64,000 bases of DNA from Nocardia africana NBRC 100379. GTDB lineage: Bacteria > Actinomycetota > Actinomycetes > Mycobacteriales > Mycobacteriaceae. Under the pieces are notes generated by a model, which was not told the origin of the DNA, made no database searches, and worked only from the letters and a program-made list of their open reading frames with translations. The stretch lies in NCBI RefSeq assembly GCF_001612635.1, contig NZ_BDAV01000003.1, positions 62,001-126,000 of the forward strand, given 5' to 3'. Position 1 is the first letter of the stretch. Each line of letters begins with the position of its first letter. Positions 47,188 to 56,528 of this stretch are shown piece by piece. The position numbers and the translations under genes are program-made.

Positions 47188-47439
47188 ATGGGTAGCAACA
47201 TCACCGTGCTGCGCGGGCTCGAACCCCGCGCCACCGAGCAGGAAATCTTCGCTGCCGCACAGGAATACGTGCGGAAGGTGGGTGGCCTGACGGGTCTGTC
47301 GTATGTCACGAAGCCGGCCTTCGACAAGGCGGTGGCCGCCGTGGCCGCGGCGACGACGACGTTGCTGGCTGAACTGCCCGATCATCCGGTGACCGCGGCG
47401 GCCGAACCGCCGCTGCGCGCGACCGGCGACCGGGTCTGA
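47188..47439 (+). CDS. DUF2277 family small protein
   Basis: An 83-residue protein with the family core ITVLRGLEPRATEQEIFAAA and QEYVRKVGGLTG, followed by a helical region ending in an Ala/Thr-rich tail. Family members generally begin MCRNI; here the start reads MGSNI, so the conserved Cys and Arg are missing. The function is unknown. A -10 hexamer 7 nt upstream suggests a leaderless mRNA. Its stop is only 4 nt from the stop of the convergent PucR-type regulator. Confidence 0.82.
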   Translation: MGSNITVLRGLEPRATEQEIFAAAQEYVRKVGGLTGLSYVTKPAFDKAVAAVAAATTTLLAELPDHPVTAAAEPPLRATGDRV

Positions 47440-47443
47440 GCAC

Positions 47444-48850
47444 TCACACCCCGTAGACCGCGACGCATTCCAGCGCCAGCTCGAGCCGCAGCCCGCAGTC
47501 CTCGATGCGGCGCCCGAGCGTTTCCTCGATGCGCTGAATGCGGTAGCGGACCGTGTTCTTGTGCACGCCCAGGCGTGCCGCCGCGCCCTCCGGGCTGCGG
47601 TGGCAGCGTAGATAGGCGAGCAGCGTCTCGCGCAGCCGCGCCGAATTCGCATCCGGGGCGGCCAGCGCTCCGAGTTCCCGCCGGATCAGCGCGCGCATCC
47701 CCGCGACGTCCGCACCGGCCAGATATGCCGGTTCGACCTGCGCGTACGGCAGCACCCGGCCGAGTTCGACGGCCGCGCGCTCGGCCACCTGCCGTGCCGC
47801 GATCGCATCGCGGTGGCTCTGCCGGAATCCCGCCACGCCCGTCCCGGACGACCCCAGCGTGAGGCGCATCGGCGCGGCGACGATATCCCCGGCTACCGCC
47901 GCGACGGCCTCGGCATCGGCCGCGATCCACGCCCACAGCGCCGCCGATCCGGCCGGAACGGTGAGCACGCCGACCCCGCCGAGCGCATGGGCCAGCCGCG
48001 TAGCCGTACGTTCCAACCGGCCGAGTTCATCGCTGCCGCCGGCCAGCCGGTCGTCGGCCGGCGCGCCCCGGTCCCCCGCGCGGCCGTCGTTTCCGGCGGC
48101 TCCGTCGCCGGGCGGCCCGGTCGCGGCATCCTCGCCGTCCGCTCGGCCGTCGCCCGCGCCGGGGGCGTCGATCCAGCCGGCGAACCCGTCCCCGGCGGAC
48201 AGGAGCGCACCGGCCCGGCGGTCGGCGGGATCGGTCCACAGGACGATCGCGACCTGGCGTTGCGCGAGGCGGAACCCCAGCCGCGCCGAGGCGTAGTCCG
48301 CGTCGACGTCCTCCCCGGACAACAAGGTGCGCACGATTTCGGTGCGCTGGTTGAGGGCCGCGCGCAGACCACGCTCCCGCTCCTGCATATAGGTGTCGGT
48401 CAGCGCCTCGACGGAGGTGTTCACCCAGCGGGTGGAGCGTTCGAACAGCCGGATCAGCGCCGAGCGTTCGAACTGCTCGGGCAGCCGGCGTTCGTCGATC
48501 ACCTCGGTCATGTAGTCGATCGCGGCCTCCTGGCCGGCGTGGTAGACCCGCAGCAGCAGCCGCAGGTCGTAGCCGCGACGGGCCAAGGTGCGGGCGAAGG
48601 CGTGTGCCTGTTCGGGGACCGCGTACTCCATCGCATCCTGGGTGAGACCGCTGAGAACCGCCAGAGCATGCGCCCGGGTGCTGGATTCCAGGTCGCGGCG
48701 CAGATCTCGATCGGTCAGTTCCGGCACGCGGCCGATGATCTGCGCGTCGAGCCGGGCCACCATCTGTTCGAGGGTCTCCCCCCGCAGTGTCTCGGCAACG
48801 AAATCGGCCATCCACTGCCGGACCGCCACATCGGACGGAGCTGTCGCCAT
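47444..48850 (-). CDS. PucR/CdaR-type helix-turn-helix regulator
   Basis: A 468-residue regulator. Residues about 10-190 resemble the sensory helical domain common in these proteins (RDLRRDLESSTRAHALAVLSGL and YHAGQEAAIDYMTEVIDERRLPEQFERSAL). A GGDEF-like/CdaR central region follows, interrupted by a low-complexity Gly/Asp/Ala insert (about 235-285). The C-terminal PucR helix-turn-helix is EGAAARLGVHKNTVRYRIQRIEETLG. ATG 48850 has a GGGGGAT upstream. It is divergent from the aldehyde dehydrogenase-SDR operon, 214 bp apart, which is its probable target. Confidence 0.88.
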   Translation of the reverse strand: MATAPSDVAVRQWMADFVAETLRGETLEQMVARLDAQIIGRVPELTDRDLRRDLESSTRAHALAVLSGLTQDAMEYAVPEQAHAFARTLARRGYDLRLLLRVYHAGQEAAIDYMTEVIDERRLPEQFERSALIRLFERSTRWVNTSVEALTDTYMQERERGLRAALNQRTEIVRTLLSGEDVDADYASARLGFRLAQRQVAIVLWTDPADRRAGALLSAGDGFAGWIDAPGAGDGRADGEDAATGPPGDGAAGNDGRAGDRGAPADDRLAGGSDELGRLERTATRLAHALGGVGVLTVPAGSAALWAWIAADAEAVAAVAGDIVAAPMRLTLGSSGTGVAGFRQSHRDAIAARQVAERAAVELGRVLPYAQVEPAYLAGADVAGMRALIRRELGALAAPDANSARLRETLLAYLRCHRSPEGAAARLGVHKNTVRYRIQRIEETLGRRIEDCGLRLELALECVAVYGV

Positions 48851-49064
48851 CACCGATCCCCCTGTGTCGCACGATCTCGTCCCGCGGCCTCCGATCGCTG
48901 TCGGGTGGCCGCGGGAACTTTGTGCTCTGGTGCCAAATTCCAGCCGAGTCCTTGACCGCAAAGACCAAGCAGCGCGCGATTCATTGTGACACGATCATAG
49001 ATCAGTGAAGTGATTCACATCATCAACCGTTCGCAGCGCAGCGCACGTGGGGAGAGACAGCATC

Positions 49065-50858
49065 GTGCCGAATACCGAACCGTCACCCGGCGAATCCACG
49101 CCCGGGAAGTCGACCGGCGCAAACAAGCCGGCCGCCCGCAAGACCGCAGGCCGCACCGCGGCCAAGAAGACGCCCGCGAAGTCGGTGGCCGAGTCCGCCC
49201 CGGCCGCGAAGTCGCGCACTCCTGCGAAGTCGCGCACTCCGGCCGCCGAGAAGAAATCGGCACCGGCCACCGCGAAGCCGGCCGCGTCGTCCGGGCGGCA
49301 GGCGACGGCGGTCGCGACCGAGGTGGCCACCGAGATCGAGGTGCGCAATCCCGCGACCGGCGAGCTGGTGGGCACCGTCCCCGCCGAATCGGCCGACGCG
49401 GTGGCCGCGAAGGTCCGCGAATTGCGTCTCTACCAGCCCGGTTGGGAGGCCATCGGGCCGGAGGGCCGCAAGGAATGGCTGCTGAAGCTGCAGGACTGGA
49501 TCATCGACCACACCGACCATCTCGCCGATGTGCTGCAGTCGGAAACCGGCAAGGCGCGCGTCGACGCGCTGATCGATCCGAGCTTCTCGGTCGACCTCAC
49601 CGGCTACTACGCCCGGCGGGCAGGCAAGTTCCTCTCCGACGAACACCCGTCCCCACACAGCCCGCTGGCCCGGGTCAAGAAGCTGACCACCGCCTATCGG
49701 CCCTATCCCGTGGTCGGCGTGATCACGCCATGGAACTTCCCGCTGGCGATGCCGGTGATCGACGTGATTCCGGCGCTGGCGGCGGGTGCGGCGGTCGTCC
49801 TCAAGCCGTCCGAGGTGACTCCGCTGTCCGCGCTGGAACTGGCGCGCGGCTGGTCCGAAATCGGTGCGCCGCCGGTCCTGGCCGTGGTGACCGGCGCCGG
49901 CGAGACGGGTGCGGCGGTCGTCGACAACGTCGACTACGTGCAGTTCACGGGGTCGACGAAGACCGGTAAGCGGATCGCCGCCGCCTGCGTGGAGCGGCTC
50001 ATCCCCTACAGCCTGGAACTCGGCGGTAAGGATCCGGCGATCGTGCTGGCCGACGCCGATATCGACCGCGCCGCCTACGGCATCGCGTTCGGCGGCCTGT
50101 TCAACGCCGGCCAGGTGTGCATCTCGGTCGAGCGGGTCTACGTCGAGGCGCCGGTCTACGACACCTTCGTCGAGAAACTGGCCGCGCACGTGCGCGAACT
50201 GCGGCAGGGCGCCGACGGCCGGGAGCCGAAATACGATGTGGGCGCGCTGGCCAACGACGCGCAGAAATCCATCGTCTCCGACCACGTCGAGGATGCGATC
50301 GCCAAGGGCGCGCGGGCCGTGACCGGCGGTAAGGCCACCGGTGTGGGCACCTTCTACCAGCCGACCGTGCTGGCCGACGTCGACCATTCGATGAGCTGTA
50401 TGACCGAGGAGACCTTCGGCCCGACCATCCCGGTGATGAAGGTCGCCGACGAGGCGGAAGCCGTTCGGCTGGCCAACGATTCGATCTACGGCCTGTCCGC
50501 GTCGGTGTGGACCGGCGACAAGGCCCGCGGGGAACGCGTCGCGCGCCAATTGAATGCGGGCGCGGTGAACATCAACGACGTGTTCGCCAACATGTTCAGC
50601 TTCGCGCTGCCCATGGGCGGCTGGCAGCAGTCCGGCGTGGGCGCGCGCTGGGGCGGCGCCGACGGCGTGCGCAAATACTGCCGCAAACAGGCCATCACCG
50701 TGCCGATCCTGCCCACGCAGGAAAAAGAACTCATGTGGTTCCCGTACAACACCACCAAACTCGGTTTCGCGCTGGCCGCGATGCGCGCCGCGGGTGCGCG
50801 CGGCATGCGCCGGCTGGGCATCAAGGACGTGCTCGACACGGTCGGAGGGAAGAAGTGA
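49065..50858 (+). CDS. Aldehyde dehydrogenase with a basic N-terminal extension
   Basis: A 597-residue NAD(P)-dependent dehydrogenase. The catalytic cysteine lies in NAGQVCISVERVYV and the glutamate in YSLELGGKDP; NAD binding is by FTGSTKTGK. The catalytic fold begins near residue 85 (EIEVRNPATGELVGTVP). The first 80 residues are Lys/Ala/Pro/Thr-rich like a histone H1 tail, with an 18-bp tandem repeat encoding KSRTPA twice. GTG 49065 is preferred since GGGGAG lies ten nt upstream; GTG 49047 is the alternative. The SDR gene overlaps its 3' end. Succinic-semialdehyde or fatty-aldehyde oxidation are possible roles. Confidence 0.9.
   Translation: MPNTEPSPGESTPGKSTGANKPAARKTAGRTAAKKTPAKSVAESAPAAKSRTPAKSRTPAAEKKSAPATAKPAASSGRQATAVATEVATEIEVRNPATGELVGTVPAESADAVAAKVRELRLYQPGWEAIGPEGRKEWLLKLQDWIIDHTDHLADVLQSETGKARVDALIDPSFSVDLTGYYARRAGKFLSDEHPSPHSPLARVKKLTTAYRPYPVVGVITPWNFPLAMPVIDVIPALAAGAAVVLKPSEVTPLSALELARGWSEIGAPPVLAVVTGAGETGAAVVDNVDYVQFTGSTKTGKRIAAACVERLIPYSLELGGKDPAIVLADADIDRAAYGIAFGGLFNAGQVCISVERVYVEAPVYDTFVEKLAAHVRELRQGADGREPKYDVGALANDAQKSIVSDHVEDAIAKGARAVTGGKATGVGTFYQPTVLADVDHSMSCMTEETFGPTIPVMKVADEAEAVRLANDSIYGLSASVWTGDKARGERVARQLNAGAVNINDVFANMFSFALPMGGWQQSGVGARWGGADGVRKYCRKQAITVPILPTQEKELMWFPYNTTKLGFALAAMRAAGARGMRRLGIKDVLDTVGGKK
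49206..49240. repeat. 18-bp tandem repeat in the dehydrogenase N-terminal region
   Basis: A 17-nt sequence occurs at 49206-49222 and 49224-49240, encoding the repeated KSRTPA in the basic tail. Confidence 0.8.
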
Positions 50859-51694
50859 CCGACTTCGGCAAGATCAACGGCAAGGTCGTCGTCATCACGG
50901 GCGGTGCCCGCGGTATCGGCCTGGCGACCGCGACGCGGCTGCAGCAACTCGGTGCCAAGATCGCCATCGGCGATGTGGACGAGACGGCCGTCAAACAGTC
51001 CGGCACCGAGCACGATTTCGACCATTACGGCCGCGTGGACGTCACCGACCAGCAGTCGTTCAGCAGTTTCCTCGACGAGGTGGAACGGGCGCTGGGCCCC
51101 GTCGATGTGCTGATCAACAATGCCGGCATCATGCCCACCGGCAAGGTGGTCGACGAACCGGATGCGCTGACCCGCCGCATCATCGACATCAATGTCTACG
51201 GCGTCATCCTGGGCTCGAAGCTGGCGCTGGCCCGGATGCTGCCGCGGCGCAGCGGCCACATCATCAATATCGCCTCCCTCGCCGGTGAGACCCACATCCC
51301 CGGCCTGGCGACCTACAACGCCACCAAACACGCGGTCCTGGGCTTCACCGACACGCTGCGGGAGGAGTACCGCGATACCGGCGTGTCGTTCTCCTCGGTG
51401 CTGCCGACGCTGACGAATACCGAACTGGGATCAGGCGTTTCGGCGCCGAAGCTGATGCGCCCGGCCGAGCCGGAGGAGATCGCCGAGGCCATCGCGAAAC
51501 TGCTGGTCGCGCCGAAGTCGAAGGTACGCGTGACCAAGGTGGCCGGCGCCATCTCGCAGGTGGTCGGGTTGCTGCCGGAAGCGGTGGGCGATGCGATCGG
51601 ACGTGCCCTGGGCGCGCAGCAGACGTTCCTCGGCGACGTGGATTCGGCGGCCCGCAAGGCGTACGAGGAGCGGGTCCGCAGCGGGACCGAATAG
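50855..51694 (+). CDS. Short-chain dehydrogenase/reductase (SDR)
   Basis: A 279-residue oxidoreductase. The nucleotide-binding motif is TGGARGIG, with Asp after strand 2 (IGDVDE) suggesting NAD preference. NNAG, the catalytic serine in NIASLAG, and YNATK complete the active site. The C-terminal 60 residues (VTKVAGAISQVVGLLPEAVGDAIGRALGAQQ) include a hydrophobic, membrane-associating-looking stretch, as in some fatty-alcohol dehydrogenases. GTG 50855 overlaps the aldehyde dehydrogenase stop by GTGA; the pair may convert an alcohol via an aldehyde to an acid. Confidence 0.92.
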   Translation: MTDFGKINGKVVVITGGARGIGLATATRLQQLGAKIAIGDVDETAVKQSGTEHDFDHYGRVDVTDQQSFSSFLDEVERALGPVDVLINNAGIMPTGKVVDEPDALTRRIIDINVYGVILGSKLALARMLPRRSGHIINIASLAGETHIPGLATYNATKHAVLGFTDTLREEYRDTGVSFSSVLPTLTNTELGSGVSAPKLMRPAEPEEIAEAIAKLLVAPKSKVRVTKVAGAISQVVGLLPEAVGDAIGRALGAQQTFLGDVDSAARKAYEERVRSGTE

Positions 51695-51720
51695 CGCGGC
51701 ACGAGCGAAACGAGCTGTCC

Positions 51721-51749
51721 GGCCGCGGTGTCCGGTGGGTGCCGCGGCC
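51721..51749 (+). terminator. Hairpin after the dehydrogenase-SDR operon
   Basis: A perfect 8-bp GC stem (51721-51728 with 51742-51749) with a 13-nt loop lies 26 nt past the SDR stop. Confidence 0.55.
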
Positions 51750-51867
51750 ACCGTGCATCCGCCACGCCCCGTGATCATTCAACGGTGTGCCTCACCGAAA
51801 GTGATAACTTGCGCGACAACATCGAAAACAGCCCATATCGACCACAACGCGACGGGGGCTTCGACAT

Positions 51868-53565
51868 ATGCACGACGAGGGCACCGCACTGACCGACGCG
51901 ACATCGGACGCCGTCTCGCGCGCCACCCGGGAGGTAGCAGTGGACGCAGACGAAACCACCGGTTCGGACCCAGCGGATCCGGGCTCCGGGTCGCCGTCGG
52001 AAAACGCTCAACCGCAGCACGATTCCAGCGCCGATCCGGAGTCGAAGACCCCGCCGGGCGACCACCCCGGCACCGATGAGTCCGCAGCTACCGAAGGCCC
52101 TGCGGACACCGGGAAGTCCACGCCCACTCGGCGCCACGACTCGCCCTCGTCGGCGGTCGGCCCGAAGCCCGCGAGCAGCGAGCCGGTCACCGGCGGCGGT
52201 GCCGCGGAGGCCGAGAAGGCCCCCGATCCGGCGAAGTTGAGGACCGCCACGGCGATCGCCGCCGCGGTGCGCGACGGCCTGGTCACGGCCGGGCAGGTCA
52301 TCGATGCCGCATTGGATCGAATCGCCGGCGGCGACGCGCGGGTCGGCGCCTTCCACACCGTCCGCGCGGATCAGGCCCGGGCCGAGAGCCGCGCCTTGGC
52401 CGACCGCGCCGATCTCGACATCCTGCCGCTGGCCGGTGTGCCCGTGGCGGTGAAGAACAACATCGATGTGACCGGCGAAGTCACCGCCGCGGGCTCGCGC
52501 GCGGGGTCCGGCCTGCCGGCCACCGCCGATCACCCGGTGGTTCGGCGGTTGCGGGCCGCGGGCGCGGTCGTGGTGGGCCTGACCGAGATGCCGGAGGGCG
52601 GGCTCTGGGGCACCTCCGACACGCCCGACCGAATTGCGCGCTCTCCCTGGAATGTTCGCTACAGCGCCGGCGGATCGTCGGGTGGTTCGGGCGCCGCGGT
52701 CGGCGCCGGACTCGTGCCGGTGGCCCACGGTAACGACGGACTCGGGTCGGTGCGCATACCCGCCGCCTGCTGCGGCGTATTCGGCATCAAGCCGGGGCGC
52801 GGCGTGGTTCCGGCCCAGGTCGGTGTCGACTCCTGGGGCGGCATGACCGAGAACGGAGTGCTCGCGACCACGGTCGCCGACGCGGCGCTGATGCTGTCGG
52901 TGCTGGCCGACCGGCCCGCCCTGGCCGACCTGGAACCGCCCACACCACTGCGCCTCGCGATCGCGGCCGGATCGCCGTCCCCGCTCGTGCGGGTGGACGA
53001 GCACTGGGCCGCGGCCGCGCAGACGGCCGCCCGCCTGGCCGGGGAGGCCGGGCACACCGTTGCCGCCGCCGCGCTGCCGTATCAGGGCGCGACCACGGCG
53101 CTCGCGGTGCGCTGGGTGGCCAACGCCGCCCGGGAGGAGGGCGCGGTGGCGAATCCGGAACTGCTGCAACGCCGTAGCCGCGTGCATATCGCGCTGGGCC
53201 GGGCGGTGCTGAAGGCCGGGCTGGTCCGGCCGAATCAGGTCGACCGGATCGAGGCGCGGTTGCTCGACTTCTTCGAGCAGCACGATGTGGTGATCACCCC
53301 GACACTGGCCACGCCCGCCCCCGCGGCACGCAATTGGCACGCGCGCGGCTGGCTGGCCAATGTGCTTGCCAACGTGCGCTTCTCGCCGTTCACGCCGCTG
53401 TGGAATCTGGTCGGCTGGCCGGCGGTGAGCGTCCCGATGGGACTGCACCCGCGCACCGGGACGCCGGTGGCGGCGCAGCTGGCCGGGCCGCCCGGCAGCG
53501 AATCGACGCTGCTACGCCTCGCCGCTCAACTGGAGGCGGCGCAACCCTGGCAGCGCACCGCCTGA
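51868..53565 (+). CDS. Amidase signature family protein with a low-complexity N terminus
   Basis: A 565-residue amidohydrolase. The Ser-cisSer-Lys triad is visible: the lysine in PVAVKNNID, and the serines in the Gly/Ser-rich block YSAGGSSGGSGAAVGAG followed by GLGSVRIPAACCGVFGIKPG. The signature core starts near residue 125. Before it lies an acidic, Pro/Ser/Glu-rich region of about 118 residues, unusual for the family. No signal peptide precedes it. ATG 51868 is used; an internal start would also be possible. The substrate amide is unknown. It is convergent with the LysR gene, 16 nt apart. Confidence 0.88.
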   Translation: MHDEGTALTDATSDAVSRATREVAVDADETTGSDPADPGSGSPSENAQPQHDSSADPESKTPPGDHPGTDESAATEGPADTGKSTPTRRHDSPSSAVGPKPASSEPVTGGGAAEAEKAPDPAKLRTATAIAAAVRDGLVTAGQVIDAALDRIAGGDARVGAFHTVRADQARAESRALADRADLDILPLAGVPVAVKNNIDVTGEVTAAGSRAGSGLPATADHPVVRRLRAAGAVVVGLTEMPEGGLWGTSDTPDRIARSPWNVRYSAGGSSGGSGAAVGAGLVPVAHGNDGLGSVRIPAACCGVFGIKPGRGVVPAQVGVDSWGGMTENGVLATTVADAALMLSVLADRPALADLEPPTPLRLAIAAGSPSPLVRVDEHWAAAAQTAARLAGEAGHTVAAAALPYQGATTALAVRWVANAAREEGAVANPELLQRRSRVHIALGRAVLKAGLVRPNQVDRIEARLLDFFEQHDVVITPTLATPAPAARNWHARGWLANVLANVRFSPFTPLWNLVGWPAVSVPMGLHPRTGTPVAAQLAGPPGSESTLLRLAAQLEAAQPWQRTA

Positions 53566-53581
53566 GCGTCCCCCGGACTGC

Positions 53582-54463
53582 CTAGCGGTCGTCTTCGACG
53601 ACGGAAAATCCCCCGGCGACAACGCGATTGGCGAAATCGAGGATGGTCGGCCGGTCGTCGTCCGCGCGCCACACCATGGCGAGTTCACACGGTGCGAGGC
53701 CGGCGACCGGGCGGGCGGTGAGCCCGGGCCACCGATACATCGGCACATTGTTCTCGGCCAGCAGGCAGACTCCGAGTCCGAGGCTGACGGCCTCGAGCCG
53801 CTCCTCCGCGGTGGCGGCCTCGCCGCCGATCTTGGCCTGACGGCCGCCGCGGGCGTCGCCGCCGAGCCAGAAGTCGCGTGCCGCACCGGCTTCGGCGGGC
53901 ATCGCGATGAACGGCTCGTCGATCAGATCGGCGAAGTCGATGCTCTCCTGGTCGGCCAGCCGGTGGTTCTCCGGGAGGAGCACCCACCTCGCCTCGGTGC
54001 GCAGCACCTGCCAGCGGTAACGCCCGGAATCGGGCACCGGCAGCCACATCAGCGCCAGGTCGGCCTGCCGGCCCGCGAGCCCGCTGGAAGGATCGGTCCA
54101 CGACGCCGAATGCAGCGCCAGCCGATGTCCGCTGGCGCTTTCCAGTTCGGCGATCAGACCGCGGCCGATCGAACTCTGGATACCGACCCGCAGTACCTCG
54201 CCGGCCTCCTGGAGAGCCACGTTGGTGACCTCCCAGAGCTCCAGGATGCGGCGGGCGCCCTCGAGCAGCTCTTTACCGGCGACGGTCAGCGCCACGCTGC
54301 GCTGGTTGCGATCGAACAGGACCACGTCGAGCTGACGCTCGAGCTGGCGGATCTGCCGCGAGAGGGTGGGTTGAGCGATGTGCAGTCGCTGAGCGGCATT
54401 GGTGAAGTGCAGTTCCTCAGCGACGGCGACGAAGTACCGCAGGTCGCGCAAATGCGGGTCCAT
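53582..54463 (-). CDS. LysR-family transcriptional regulator
   Basis: A 293-residue regulator. The winged helix-turn-helix is at the N terminus (LRDLRYFVAVAEELHFTNAAQRLHIAQPTLSRQIRQLE), followed by the linker helix and a periplasmic-binding-protein-like effector domain (VLRVGIQSSIGRGLIAELE). It is convergent with the amidase and faces a 376-nt region without a gene, so the usual divergent target is not apparent. A role in regulating the amidase cannot be read from position alone. ATG 54463 is the clear start. Confidence 0.9.
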   Translation of the reverse strand: MDPHLRDLRYFVAVAEELHFTNAAQRLHIAQPTLSRQIRQLERQLDVVLFDRNQRSVALTVAGKELLEGARRILELWEVTNVALQEAGEVLRVGIQSSIGRGLIAELESASGHRLALHSASWTDPSSGLAGRQADLALMWLPVPDSGRYRWQVLRTEARWVLLPENHRLADQESIDFADLIDEPFIAMPAEAGAARDFWLGGDARGGRQAKIGGEAATAEERLEAVSLGLGVCLLAENNVPMYRWPGLTARPVAGLAPCELAMVWRADDDRPTILDFANRVVAGGFSVVEDDR

Positions 54464-54839
54464 AGCACCTTGCTATCAGAATCGGTCTTGGAAATCCAGC
54501 CGCTTTCGACCTTCGAGTCTGAATAGAGGGTCAGAAACAGCCAAACGGTTTGTTACCGACAGCATAGAGCTCCGCCATAACTCCAGCACAATCGCCTCGG
54601 AAAATTTCCAGCGAACGCGACCGCCGTCGCCGGGAGCCGATGAAACGGCTTCACCGCGCGCGACGACCAGCGGTGATGTCACAGTGCGCGCCACGCACCG
54701 ATCTCCCCCGCCGAGGCAGCCCGTTATCCGGACCGACCAGCAACTTCCATCGATAGCGATTGCGCAGGGAACATCCTCAAACGGTGATTTTCGCCACAGT
54801 CCGGCGGAATTCGGTCACCGATTCGGTCATCCGCCCAGT
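54464..54839. other. 376-nt region between lysR-type gene and hpt
   Basis: No convincing gene, tRNA or repeat is seen. The sequence near 54480-54600 is lower in GC than average. It should include the LysR gene promoter. A 72-codon open frame on the minus strand (54476-54694) was considered and not accepted. Confidence 0.6.
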
Positions 54840-55394
54840 TCAGGCGCTGTAGACCCGCGGGTTGAGGGTGCCGATGTAGGGCAGATCGCGGTAACGCTCG
54901 GCGTAGTCCAGTCCGTACCCGACGACGAATTCGTTCGGGATGTCGAAGCCGACGTGCGCGACCTCGATGTGGGTGCGCAGGGCGTCCGGTTTACGCAGCA
55001 GCGTCACCACCTCCAGGGAGGCGGGGTTGCGGCTGGAGAGGTTGCGCATCAGCCACGACAGCGTGAGACCGGAGTCGATGATGTCCTCGACGATCAGCAC
55101 ATTGCGCCCGGCGATGTCCTTGTCCAGATCCTTCAGAATCCGGACCACGCCCGAGGAGGAGGTGGACGACCCGTACGAGGAGACGGCCATGAACTCCATC
55201 TGCGTCGGGATCGGCAGCGCCTGCGCCAGCTCGGTCATGAAGAAGATCGCGCCCTTGAGCACGCCGACCAGCAGCAGGTCACCCTCCGGCGCGTCCGGGG
55301 GATATCGCTTCGCGATGAGTTCGGCCAGCTCGTCGACCTTGGCTCGGATCTGCTCCTCGGTGATCAGCACCGACGCTATGTCGTCCCCGTACAC
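54840..55394 (-). CDS. hpt: Hypoxanthine-guanine phosphoribosyltransferase
   Basis: Salvages hypoxanthine and guanine to IMP and GMP. The 184-residue protein has the PRPP-binding motif [17 protein letters not shown], the flexible-loop [13 protein letters not shown] and the purine-specific [21 protein letters not shown] 55394 follows GAAGGGAAG. It is directly downstream of tilS, 24 nt away, and belongs to a block dacB-protease-tilS-hpt identical in order to M. tuberculosis Rv3627c-Rv3624c. Confidence 0.97.
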   Translation of the reverse strand: MYGDDIASVLITEEQIRAKVDELAELIAKRYPPDAPEGDLLLVGVLKGAIFFMTELAQALPIPTQMEFMAVSSYGSSTSSSGVVRILKDLDKDIAGRNVLIVEDIIDSGLTLSWLMRNLSSRNPASLEVVTLLRKPDALRTHIEVAHVGFDIPNEFVVGYGLDYAERYRDLPYIGTLNPRVYSA

Positions 55395-55418
55395 GTGTGC
55401 TGGCTTCCCTTCGGGTCG

Positions 55419-56528
55419 TTATCGTGCAAACGCCAACGTCAGCCTGCCACGTTCGCGCCTGGCAACCAACCTGATCCCCGGCATTCCTCCGCCGACCGCG
55501 ACGCCGCCCTGGCCGTGCCACTCGGTGATCAAGGACTCGACCGCACGTAAATGCTTGTCCGTCAAGGCTTTTGCACCACCGTCGAGCAGCCAGGCCCGGA
55601 TGACGCGACGACGAATCGCGGGCGGCACCGTGGCGAGTGTCTCGACCGACAGTGACGAACCATCACGCGCGTCGATCAGCAATCGATCGGCAATCGCATC
55701 GAGCGCCTCGCCGTCCTCGCGCAGTTGCGCGGCCGTGCGCGCCAGTGCGGGCGCCACACCCCCGCCCAGAACCTCCTCCAGCAGTGGCAGCACCTCGGAC
55801 CGCAGCCGGACGCGGGTGAATTCGGGGGCGGCGTTGTGCGGGTCCTCGTGCGGGCAGAGCGCCAGATCCCGGCACATCTCCCGAGTGACCGCGCGCCGCA
55901 CGCCCAGCAGCGGCCTGCCCCAGGGCTCGTCGTATTCGGCCATCCCCTGGATCGATCGCTGGCCCGAGCCGCGCGCCAATCCGAGCAGCACGGTTTCGGC
56001 CTGATCGTCCAGGGTGTGCCCGACCAGCACCGGAAGCCCATCGCGCAGCTCGTCCAGCGCCGCATAGCGAGCCTGCCGGGCGGCGGCCTCCGGCCCGCCC
56101 GGCCCGGTCACCGACACCCGGCACACCCGGACCGACCGGCATCCCAGCCGACGGGCAACCTCGGCGGCCTCCTCCGCGACGGCCGCCGAACCTTCCTGCA
56201 AGCCGTGATCCACGATGAGCGCGTCGGCCGCTGCGGCCTCGGCCACCGCCGCGGCCGTGAGTGCCAGCGAATCCGCCCCGCCCGAGAGCGCGACGGCGAC
56301 GACCCCGGCCGGCGCATAGCGCGCGAGCCAATCCCGTACGGCGTGCCGCATGACCAAGACGGCTCGGGTCTCGGGCAATCGCGCCCCGTCCGCCGCCCGC
56401 GCCTCCTGTGCGCGCAACCAGTCCGGCCCGAATGCCGAGGGCGTCTCCGCATCGTCGGGCGATCGGATCTCCGCCGCCGACACCGGATCCGTTCCCGGCG
56501 CCTCCGCGGGCAGATCCGCCGGGTTCAT
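55419..56528 (-). CDS. tilS: tRNA(Ile)-lysidine synthetase TilS
   Basis: Modifies the wobble cytidine of tRNA-Ile(CAU) to lysidine. The 369-residue N-type PP-loop ATPase has SGGADS, then GHTLDDQAETVLLGLARG and the GM region PWGRPLLGVRRA. The first 60 residues are a Pro/Ala/Asp-rich leader. ATG 56528 is preferred because it overlaps the protease stop by ATGA; ATG 56549 is seven codons upstream and also open. The C-terminal domain (GGVAVGGGMPGIRL) is short, as in other actinobacteria. Confidence 0.95.
   Translation of the reverse strand: MNPADLPAEAPGTDPVSAAEIRSPDDAETPSAFGPDWLRAQEARAADGARLPETRAVLVMRHAVRDWLARYAPAGVVAVALSGGADSLALTAAAVAEAAAADALIVDHGLQEGSAAVAEEAAEVARRLGCRSVRVCRVSVTGPGGPEAAARQARYAALDELRDGLPVLVGHTLDDQAETVLLGLARGSGQRSIQGMAEYDEPWGRPLLGVRRAVTREMCRDLALCPHEDPHNAAPEFTRVRLRSEVLPLLEEVLGGGVAPALARTAAQLREDGEALDAIADRLLIDARDGSSLSVETLATVPPAIRRRVIRAWLLDGGAKALTDKHLRAVESLITEWHGQGGVAVGGGMPGIRLVARRERGRLTLAFAR

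Noticed and set aside
48990..49064. GTGATTCAC palindrome between the PucR-type regulator and the dehydrogenase operon as an operator
   Set aside because: Arms are only 4 bp and no partner site was found; too weak to list.
54476..54694. 72-codon open frame in the lysR-hpt gap
   Set aside because: Composition and third-position GC are not like the real genes nearby, and no homology or ribosome binding site is seen.
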